In this document: in pieces, positions 58,038 through 64,000 of the stretch
Layout: each line of letters starts with the position of its first letter
Numbering within the stretch: the first letter of the stretch is position 1
Assembly (NCBI GenBank): GCA_001596135.1
Contig: CP014773.1
Span: 248,001-312,000, forward strand
Source of the DNA: Mucilaginibacter sp. PAMC 26640
Lineage (GTDB): Bacteria > Bacteroidota > Bacteroidia > Sphingobacteriales > Sphingobacteriaceae
Direction of reading: 5' to 3'
DNA: 64,000 bases
Translations under genes and position numbers: made by a program
Notes under the pieces: model-generated
Databases searched by the model: none
The model's input: only the letters and a program-made list of their open reading frames with translations
What the model was told of the DNA's origin: nothing

Positions 58038-58135
58038 AACAACACAACAGCTGTTAACTATTTGTGTTTAGCTAAGAATTGAATTGGTAGAACATATCAT
58101 GTGGTTGATAGCACGGGCACAATAAACACTATCGA

Positions 58136-58771
58136 TCAATATTCAAAACGGTCGATGATTGGATCGTTGATGACCTCCTCAATAAAGGAATCCAGTTTGG
58201 CGGCATTGCCGCGGATTTGCCAGGTCAAAATAAGAGTATCTGCCTCCCTGATCTGCTTAATCATTTTATAATCCAGCTTGTAAATATTAAGCTGGGTTTC
58301 TACAAGCTTTTTTGCGTTACTATTGCTTTTTGTTTTGATAGTAATGATCTTCACTTGGTTCAGCTTATCTATCTTTTCCTGCAAAGACGGCAAAACGGCG
58401 AGGATAAAGAGGATTAGAAAACTGGCGCATCCGGCGGCGAAATAAAAGCCGGCGCCAAGGCCCATCCCAACTGCCGCTACGGACCATATGGTCGCCGCTG
58501 TTGTGATGCCGTTGACCCTATTGGTGCCCCGAAAAATAACCCCTGCACCTAAGAAACCTATACCCGTTACTATATTAGCTGCAATACGATCAGGGTTGTT
58601 TGGACCTCCAAGAGCGCCAGACATGATGGTAAAAAAGCAGGCGCCAAAAGAGATCATAATATTGGTTCTAAAACCGGCTGCTTTACCACGGTACTCCCGC
58701 TCGGCACCCACAAGACCACCCCACAAAATGGCAAGCAAAAAACGAATGATTATCTCTATATCGAAATTCAT
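58136..58771 (-). CDS. MgtC/SapB-family membrane protein
   Basis: This 211-residue inner-membrane protein has four or five helices in the N-terminal 130 residues with LWGGLVGAEREYRGKAAGFRTN and VTGIGFLGAGVIFRG, the MgtC family signature. A cytosolic domain (about 135-211) follows, resembling the ACT-like fold of MgtC. It is linked to Mg2+ limitation and envelope stress. The gene is divergent from the receiver at 59.0 kb. Confidence 0.9.
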   Translation of the reverse strand: MNFDIEIIIRFLLAILWGGLVGAEREYRGKAAGFRTNIMISFGACFFTIMSGALGGPNNPDRIAANIVTGIGFLGAGVIFRGTNRVNGITTAATIWSVAAVGMGLGAGFYFAAGCASFLILFILAVLPSLQEKIDKLNQVKIITIKTKSNSNAKKLVETQLNIYKLDYKMIKQIREADTLILTWQIRGNAAKLDSFIEEVINDPIIDRFEY

Positions 58772-59002
58772 AGGACTAAATTAATAAACCTCAGCCATTA
58801 GCTTCACCTATGTGCTATGTTTTGCTCAAATCGGTTAATTCAATTTTCGTCTACCCGCTACAGTCTGTATTTAGAAACGGAATAATAGAATTGAAAATAA
58901 TTTATCTGAATTTCATTATCTTAACTAAATCACGTGTGCAAAAACGTTAATCAAACTTTAAGTCAACTTGGACGGATATTTGCTCAGAAGAATAAAAGCA
59001 CT

Positions 59003-59365
59003 ATGTCTAAAAGGATTTTGGTAATCGATGATGATGAAGACATCCTTGAGATTTTAAATATTATTTTCCGGGAAGAGGGATATGATGTGGTTCTTTCCAA
59101 TACTGGCGAAGCTGCCGGGCGGATCAACGTAATACAGCCTGATATTGTACTGTTGGATGTGCGACTTATTGGCTCCGACAAAAGTGGTGCTGATATCTGC
59201 AAAGAAATTAAGTCGCAATTAGCTACACGGCATTTGCCGGTAATGCTTGTTTCCGGCGAGTCGGATTTAGCCTTTTTAGCTAAAGATTGTGGTGCGGATG
59301 CTTACGTTGCTAAACCATTTGATATATTCGATCTGCTTTCCCGAGTAAAAGAATTCATATCTTAG
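59003..59365 (+). CDS. Single-domain response regulator (receiver)
   Basis: This is a 120-residue stand-alone receiver from the start at 59003 (MSKRILVIDDDED). The longer frame from 58934 adds 23 residues that precede the normal fold. The acidic pair is IDDDE, the phospho-acceptor Asp is in IVLLDVRLIG, and Lys is in YVAKPFD. It lacks an output domain, so it probably works as a phosphate relay or allosteric switch. The DUF892 gene starts 20 bases downstream. Confidence 0.88.
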   Translation: MSKRILVIDDDEDILEILNIIFREEGYDVVLSNTGEAAGRINVIQPDIVLLDVRLIGSDKSGADICKEIKSQLATRHLPVMLVSGESDLAFLAKDCGADAYVAKPFDIFDLLSRVKEFIS

Positions 59366-59385
59366 TGTTGTAAAAGCGCAATCCG

Positions 59386-59913
59386 ATGTCAGAAGAAACG
59401 GGCAAATCATCATCTCCAAAAAAAATAAAATTAGGTGCCGAAAAACTAAAAAGGTTTTTCGTTACCCACCTCAACCGCATTTATTTTGCCAAAGCGCATT
59501 TGGTTACCTGGTTACCGCAATTAAAAAATGAAGCTTATTTTCACGATCTGCAGTTTGCCATACAGGAAACTGTAGATGATGTAGAAAAGCAAATGGCGAG
59601 GATGGAGTTAATTTATGAGTTGCTGGATGCTGAGATCTCAAAAGGGAGCATTAATGGGTTAACAGGTTTGGTGGATGATGCTTTTGAAGCTATCCGTGAG
59701 CAAACAGATGAAGCTGCACTCCGTGATATGTCGATAATTTTCTATTTGCAAAATATTGAGAGCATAGAAATAGCCTCTTTTCAGGTAATGCAAATGGTGG
59801 CAGTTAAACTAAAAAACAAGCAAATTAAACAATTACTCCAGGAAAATTATGATGAAGCAAAAGCTGACCGCACTTTGCTCTTACTAATTGCAGCTAAGTA
59901 CATTACCAAATAA
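59386..59913 (+). CDS. DUF892 (YciE/YciF-type) ferritin-like protein
   Basis: This 175-residue helical protein matches the DUF892 four-helix bundle (RFFVTHLNRIYFAKAHLV near residues 23-40, LQFAIQETVDDVEKQMARM near 58-76, IEIASFQVMQMVAVKL near 127-142). Glu and His residues at helix positions could bind a di-iron site, as in YciF. YciE/YciF proteins respond to osmotic and oxidative stress. It is co-transcribed with the single-domain receiver just upstream. Confidence 0.88.
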   Translation: MSEETGKSSSPKKIKLGAEKLKRFFVTHLNRIYFAKAHLVTWLPQLKNEAYFHDLQFAIQETVDDVEKQMARMELIYELLDAEISKGSINGLTGLVDDAFEAIREQTDEAALRDMSIIFYLQNIESIEIASFQVMQMVAVKLKNKQIKQLLQENYDEAKADRTLLLLIAAKYITK

Positions 59914-59949
59914 CAAACTAAAGCAAATAGGCTTAGTCGGCATGATGCG

Positions 59950-60387
59950 CTAAATAGCCAGGGACTGATGATTGACTAACCGCAAAACTTTTTCAACCAT
60001 GTCTTCGATATCAAACGGCTTACGAATGTGGTCGTTAGCCTGGCATTCTGCAACTATAAGCTCTATATCATTAGCGGTAGACAGGATGATCACCGGGACG
60101 CTGGATAGCAAAGGCGTTTGCTTGATCTTCCGGCACAAACGATGGCCGGGGCGGCTATTGATAAATTCATCAAGTAAAATTACATGAGGTGCAAAAGGAA
60201 TGATCTCCGACAAATCTTCCGGCTCCGGAATACTAAGCGTTTCAAATCCCTGTTCCGTTAAAATGAATTCAACTATGAGCCTGATCTCCTGATCATTTTC
60301 GATTATTAACACTTTTTTCTTCAACAGCTTTAATTTTCCTTCGAAGATAAACCATTTATAAATAACGAGGTGACAGCAAATTGTCAA
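59950..60387 (-). CDS. Single-domain response regulator (receiver)
   Basis: This 145-residue protein has one receiver domain: KVLIIENDQEIRLIVEF with the acidic residues, the phospho-acceptor Asp in HVILLDEFINS, and Lys in DHIRKPFD. The first 20 or so residues from the ATG at 60387 are not receiver-like; a TTG at 60324 (LKKKVLIIEND) may be the true start. No output domain. It is convergent with the DUF892 gene and divergent from the GH13 gene. Confidence 0.85.
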   Translation of the reverse strand: MTICCHLVIYKWFIFEGKLKLLKKKVLIIENDQEIRLIVEFILTEQGFETLSIPEPEDLSEIIPFAPHVILLDEFINSRPGHRLCRKIKQTPLLSSVPVIILSTANDIELIVAECQANDHIRKPFDIEDMVEKVLRLVNHQSLAI

Positions 60388-60487
60388 ACTCCCGGATTAT
60401 AGTGGATTTTTTTTTAACAAAAACAATTACCCGGCAAAATCATTTAAGCGAGCATTCCAGGCACGGCTAAAAATGCAACAATAAACC

Positions 60488-60495
60488 TATATTTG
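60488..60495 (+). promoter_or_regulatory. Bacteroidota -7 box upstream of the GH13 gene
   Basis: TATATTTG is a perfect TAnnTTTG and lies 53 bases before the ATG at 60548. No clear TTTG -33 element is visible at the usual distance. The leader that follows can form a small ACCCTAAAAGTGTAGGT stem. Confidence 0.45.
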
Positions 60496-60547
60496 GCAAT
60501 GCGCGCCTTGCCCCTCAGGATGTTTGCTACCCTAAAAGTGTAGGTTT

Positions 60548-62359
60548 ATGTTTATTAGTTTATTTGACACCGGTACCGGAATGGATACGGAAACCCCCTT
60601 TGATCAAGCACCGCAGTGGAGTAAAAGCGCTATTTGGTACCAGATCTTCCCAGAGCGTTTTCGCAATGGTGATGCGGACAATAATCCAAAGCCAGAGGAT
60701 ATTAACATCCCCCCCTTAGGTCAGACTGCGCCGGATGGCTGGGTAGTTAGTTCCTGGTCCAGCGATTGGTACGCCCGGGAAGAATGGGAAACAGGTAACA
60801 CTATATATGATGATATGTACTACCGCCGCTACGGTGGCGACTTGCAAGGCATTCTGGACAAACTGGATTACCTGCAGGAGTTGGGCGTGAACGCTATTTT
60901 CATGAACCCGCTAAACGATGCGCCATCATCTCACAAATACGATGCAAGATACTATCACCACATTGATGTGAACTTTGGGCCAGACCCTGAAGGTGATAAA
61001 CTACTCATGGCCGCAGAAAATCCTGCTGATTCGGCTACCTGGGAGTGGACCGCAGCAGATAAACAATTCTTAAAACTGATTAAAGAGCTGCACCGCCGGG
61101 ATATGCGCCTGATAATGGACTATTCCTGGAACCATACCGGAGTTTTATTTTGGGCCTGGCAGGATGTTTTAGAGAACCAATCCGCATCTGCCTATAAAGA
61201 CTGGTACGAGATCCACTCCTTCAGCGATACAAATTTTCCAGGGCAGCAATTTACTTATCACGGTTGGACGGGGGTATCCAGCCTGCCAGAAATTAAAAAG
61301 GTGGATATTAGCACCCAGCGTGTAGATGGTCAGCCTTATGAGGGCAATATTAACGAAGGCGCCAAACAGCATATTTTTGAGGTTGCCAAACGCTGGCTTG
61401 CACCAGATGGCGTAGCAGCCAACGGTATAGATGGCTTCAGGTTAGATGTGGCAGATCAAATAGGCCTTGGTTTTTGGAGGGAATTTAGGCGAGAGGTAAG
61501 AAACATTAAACACGATGCCTATTTAGTTGGTGAAATTTGGTGGGACCACTGGCCCGACACACTAATGGATCCTACACCGTATTTGCAGGGCAATATTTTT
61601 GATGCCGTGATGTTTTACCATACCTATAGGCCGGCACGTTACTTTTTTGCAAAAACAAGTTACGCGATAGACGCCGACCAATTTAAGGCCGACCTGGAAA
61701 AGGAATGGAACCGGATACCGGAGGATAAGCGTTATGCAATGATGAATGTATCCAGCACACACGATGCTCCCCGCCTGCTTTCCGATTTTTATAACAACAA
61801 CATTTACAAATTACAGGCTAATCCGCGCGAAAACCCTGGCTACCTAACCGGCAAACCTGATGAAGAAACTTATCAAAGGGTCAGGCTATATCTGGTGCAC
61901 CTGTTCACCAGTATAGGCGCACCACAGATTTGGAACGGCGAAGAAATGGGGATGTGGGGCTGCGATGACCCCGATCCTCGTAAACCGCTCTGGTGGAAAG
62001 ACCTTGATTTTGCAGATGAAACCCGTAACAATATTCAGCCCGGAGATAAGCAATACGATAGGGTTAACTTTAATCAAGAACAGTTCAACTGGTACAAAAA
62101 GCTCATTGCTATCCGTAAAGCCAACCCGGTGTTGACCAGCGGTAACATCCAGTTTGTAAGTGCCCGTGGTGGCGTACTCTCCTATCGCCGATACGATGCA
62201 ACAGACGAAATTTTGGTGTTCTTCAACCTGGAGAAAACGCCGCGCAGGTTTGTGCTACCATCGGCAGGTTACATTAATTTGCTGAGCGACGAAGTGATTA
62301 CAGGTAAGATGCTACGGTTACTTCCGCTAAAATCGGCCATATTGAAGAAGGTGAATTAA
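60548..62359 (+). CDS. Alpha-amylase family (GH13) glycoside hydrolase, neopullulanase/cyclomaltodextrinase-like
   Basis: This 603-residue enzyme has the four GH13 conserved regions in a TIM barrel: DYSWNHTG (region I), GIDGFRLDVAD (region II, nucleophile Asp), YLVGEIWW (region III, acid/base Glu) and NVSSTHDAPR (region IV, Asp). The start GAIWYQIFPERFRNGD-type motif (SAIWYQIFPERFRNGD, about 27-42) marks neopullulanase-like enzymes. There is no signal peptide, so it acts in the cytosol on maltodextrins. The C-terminal beta domain is short. An internal ATG at 60581 is an alternative start. It stands alone. Confidence 0.92.
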   Translation: MFISLFDTGTGMDTETPFDQAPQWSKSAIWYQIFPERFRNGDADNNPKPEDINIPPLGQTAPDGWVVSSWSSDWYAREEWETGNTIYDDMYYRRYGGDLQGILDKLDYLQELGVNAIFMNPLNDAPSSHKYDARYYHHIDVNFGPDPEGDKLLMAAENPADSATWEWTAADKQFLKLIKELHRRDMRLIMDYSWNHTGVLFWAWQDVLENQSASAYKDWYEIHSFSDTNFPGQQFTYHGWTGVSSLPEIKKVDISTQRVDGQPYEGNINEGAKQHIFEVAKRWLAPDGVAANGIDGFRLDVADQIGLGFWREFRREVRNIKHDAYLVGEIWWDHWPDTLMDPTPYLQGNIFDAVMFYHTYRPARYFFAKTSYAIDADQFKADLEKEWNRIPEDKRYAMMNVSSTHDAPRLLSDFYNNNIYKLQANPRENPGYLTGKPDEETYQRVRLYLVHLFTSIGAPQIWNGEEMGMWGCDDPDPRKPLWWKDLDFADETRNNIQPGDKQYDRVNFNQEQFNWYKKLIAIRKANPVLTSGNIQFVSARGGVLSYRRYDATDEILVFFNLEKTPRRFVLPSAGYINLLSDEVITGKMLRLLPLKSAILKKVN

Positions 62360-62611
62360 ATTTATCTAACCCCGCAGCGCTCCAGGTGACAAATGGAGGA
62401 TCCACAAATTTTTTAAACAATATGCTTAATGATGCGATTGTAGATTCAACGTTCCATGTTAGCAGTTAAGGGGTATCATTGTAGTTACAGGAAAGAGTTA
62501 CCGTTGAATAGTTGGTAAACGTCATGGTTTAAACGCTGTTGGTGCTTCACTTTGTATTTCTCCCAGCAAAATTTAAAATTGTTTAGTGTAAAACCATTGG
62601 GCTATAAAACA

Positions 62612-62643
62612 AGTAAAGCCCCTGATGGGCAGGGGCCTTTACT
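62612..62643. terminator. Hairpin, terminator or attenuator
   Basis: AGTAAAGCCCCTG (62612-62624) and CAGGGGCCTTTACT (62630-62643) pair with one bulged base around a five-base loop. It comes shortly before an ATG at 62665, so it could be an attenuator for whatever was downstream, or simply a terminator for the GH13 gene. Confidence 0.6.
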
Positions 62644-62664
62644 AACCAATTATAAACCTAAATT

Positions 62665-62757
62665 ATGAGAAGACTATTTTATGTATCAACATTGTATGCC
62701 TTTGTTGATGGTGTAAAAGTAACACTAAGTTTTGAATTACAAAGAATTTATTTGTAA
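62665..62757 (+). pseudogene. 30-codon ORF, possibly the 5' remnant of a TonB-receptor-type gene
   Basis: The frame begins MRRLFYVSTLYAFVDG and ends ELQRIYL before a TAA. The leader ACTAACCAATTATAAACC before its ATG resembles the 5' regions I associate with SusC-type genes in this family. The N-terminus is also compatible with the beginning of a signal peptide. I cannot confirm it. It could equally be a short chance ORF. Confidence 0.25.
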
Positions 62758-62905
62758 TTTTTTTGTAAGCTTAATATCAATGTACTTTTTTACTTATTGT
62801 ATTAACAAAGATACCGTTAAATGGTTACCAATATTACAACAAATGTTAATTTAACATTATTTAACTATTAAAAATATAAAGGCGTAGTTAAAAAAATCTC
62901 AACAA

Positions 62906-64000
62906 ATGCCCGTTACAACACATAAACCAGAATTAACCACTACCACTCTGTGGGTAATGACTCTTACCACAGGCCTGGTAGTAGCCAACCTATATTATAA
63001 CCAGCCATTATTGCATGATATGGCGGAGACTTTTCATGTTAGCAATGGGGAAGCGGGACAAGTGAGTATGCTAACGCAGGTTGGCTACGCCGTGGGGATG
63101 TTTTTTGTAGTGCCCCTGGCTGATATGGTTAAACGCAAGCGGCTGATGCTGATCAACTTTGCATTTGTTGTAACTGCGCTACTGATCACCGCTATGGCGC
63201 CTAATATCCATATACTAATCCTCTCAGGCTTTTTATTAGGATGCACCTCCATTATTCCGCAACTGCTGGTGCCAATGGCAGCGCACCTGGCCGACCCTGC
63301 CGAGCGCGGCAAAAAAATAGGCTTTATTATGAGCGGTTTACTCATCGGCATCCTGCTTTCGCGAACGCTGAGTGGTTTTGTTGGGGCACACCTGGGCTGG
63401 CGGGCAATGTTTTATATTGCTGCGGGAATTATGATGGTAATGTGGTTGCTGATTTTTTTAATGCTGCCAGAGGTAGAGCCAGATTATAAAGGCAACTACG
63501 GGCAGTTAATGAAATCAATGGTAGACCTGGTAAAAAAAGAACCAAAACTCCGGTTGGCTTCCTTACGCGGCGCCTTGTGTTTCGCTTGCTTCAGCGCTTT
63601 TTGGACTACCCTGGTATTTATGCTGAAACAAAACTTTAATGAGGGGAGTGACGTAGCCGGTGCTTTCGGGCTGGCAGGTGCCTTTGGAGCCATAGCTGCA
63701 GGCCTCATGGGCCGCCTGAGCGATAAAGTGGATGCCTTTAAATTATCAACTTTTACACTGCTCCTGGTATTGGTATCCTTTGTGATCTTTTGGTTTTCGG
63801 CCTACAGTATCGCAGGACTGATTATTGGCGTTATTATTATGGATATGGGGGTGCAGGCAACTCATATTTCTAACCAGGCCATCATCTTCTCTTTAGACCC
63901 GGCGGCCCGTAACCGCATTAATACCGTATATATGGTAAGTTACTTTGTAGGGGGTGCTACCGGCACTTTCCTGGCAACGCGTATATGGGGAATCTATAAC
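62906..64000 (+). CDS. MFS transporter (3' end outside window)
   Basis: This partial gene encodes at least 365 residues with about eleven hydrophobic helices. VVANLYYNQPLLHDMA in helix 1, and FVVPLADMVKRKRLML (the MFS loop 2-3 signature D-x5-R-K) near residues 69-84. A second-half GRLSDKVDAFK loop (about 271-281) is also present. The profile is that of DHA1-like drug or sugar exporters. The start at 62906 gives a short N-terminal tail. The gene continues past the window. Confidence 0.9.
   Translation, partial: MPVTTHKPELTTTTLWVMTLTTGLVVANLYYNQPLLHDMAETFHVSNGEAGQVSMLTQVGYAVGMFFVVPLADMVKRKRLMLINFAFVVTALLITAMAPNIHILILSGFLLGCTSIIPQLLVPMAAHLADPAERGKKIGFIMSGLLIGILLSRTLSGFVGAHLGWRAMFYIAAGIMMVMWLLIFLMLPEVEPDYKGNYGQLMKSMVDLVKKEPKLRLASLRGALCFACFSAFWTTLVFMLKQNFNEGSDVAGAFGLAGAFGAIAAGLMGRLSDKVDAFKLSTFTLLLVLVSFVIFWFSAYSIAGLIIGVIIMDMGVQATHISNQAIIFSLDPAARNRINTVYMVSYFVGGATGTFLATRIWGIYN

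Larger units (their letters stand above)
62360..62905. other. Intergenic region with decayed appearance
   Basis: The 546 bases contain a strong hairpin (62612-62643) and a 30-codon ORF (62665-62757) just downstream. Beyond that there is AT-rich sequence leading to the MFS gene. The left part (62360-62600) has no feature I can support. Confidence 0.4.

Noticed and set aside
60364..60385. TGAC-N8-GTCA near 60.37 kb as another Crp/Fnr site
   Set aside because: The spacer is eight instead of four bases, and it lies within the start of the receiver ORF.

Overview
The window (about 42% GC by eye) looks like a chromosomal segment of a Bacteroidota bacterium, most likely Sphingobacteriaceae close to Mucilaginibacter or Pedobacter. 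The signs are lipoproteins with Bacteroidota-type signal peptides, LruC-domain, PepSY-like, 7TMR-DISM and SHOCT proteins, hardly any Shine-Dalgarno sequences, and TAnnTTTG-type -7 boxes. There are no rRNA, tRNA, CRISPR, phage or complete insertion-sequence features. Most genes sit in tight operons with ATGA or TAATG overlaps. The assignment is from memory of families, not from a search.

Region 1 (1-5.5 kb): the tail of an unidentified gene, then a co-directional set: a LuxI-like GNAT-fold protein, an E1/ThiF-like adenylating enzyme, a 7TMR-DISM sensor kinase, and a receiver-first histidine kinase. The layout suggests a small-molecule signal synthesis and sensing module. It is followed (minus strand) by a lipoprotein with an acidic His-Asp repeat and a PepSY-like C-terminus.

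Region 2 (6.5-27.6 kb): an exopolysaccharide and signalling block. It has two hexapeptide acyltransferases with a GT4 glycosyltransferase (minus), a sigma-54 response regulator, a six-PAS hybrid kinase with Hpt, a FIST sensor and a second hybrid kinase. Then comes a secretion/assembly operon: half-size TolC, Wzz/Wzc-like protein without a usable P-loop, GT4, Wzx, Wzy and GT2. A LruC-domain lipoprotein closes the block. Four intergenic regions here share a TAGAA/TTCTA palindrome array, each with a TGGC (-24-like) element 65-80 bp downstream. This suggests one sigma-54 regulon controlled by the local regulator.

Region 3 (28-60 kb): a stress, redox and envelope island. It contains a tandem universal stress protein, two P-type ATPases, an AI-2E transporter, pstSCAB, GH130, a DJ-1-like protein, an NADP oxidoreductase, two SHOCT mini-proteins, a cupin, twin CxxC-domain/AraC fusions, a flavin-type oxidase, aldehyde dehydrogenase, an MlaEFD-type lipid transporter with a kinase-less DHp protein and an 87-residue aldehyde-dehydrogenase-like N-domain, a BON protein, a persulfide dioxygenase-rhodanese with split YeeE/YedE and TauE transporters, a Crp/Fnr regulator, an oleate hydratase remnant, an SDR, MgtC, single-domain receivers and a DUF892 protein. 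Four TGAC-N4-GTCA palindromes lie upstream of island genes and fit the Crp/Fnr regulator encoded inside the island.

Region 4 (60.5-64 kb): a GH13 amylase-family enzyme, a decayed-looking intergenic region with a strong hairpin and a 30-codon ORF, and an MFS transporter cut by the window end.
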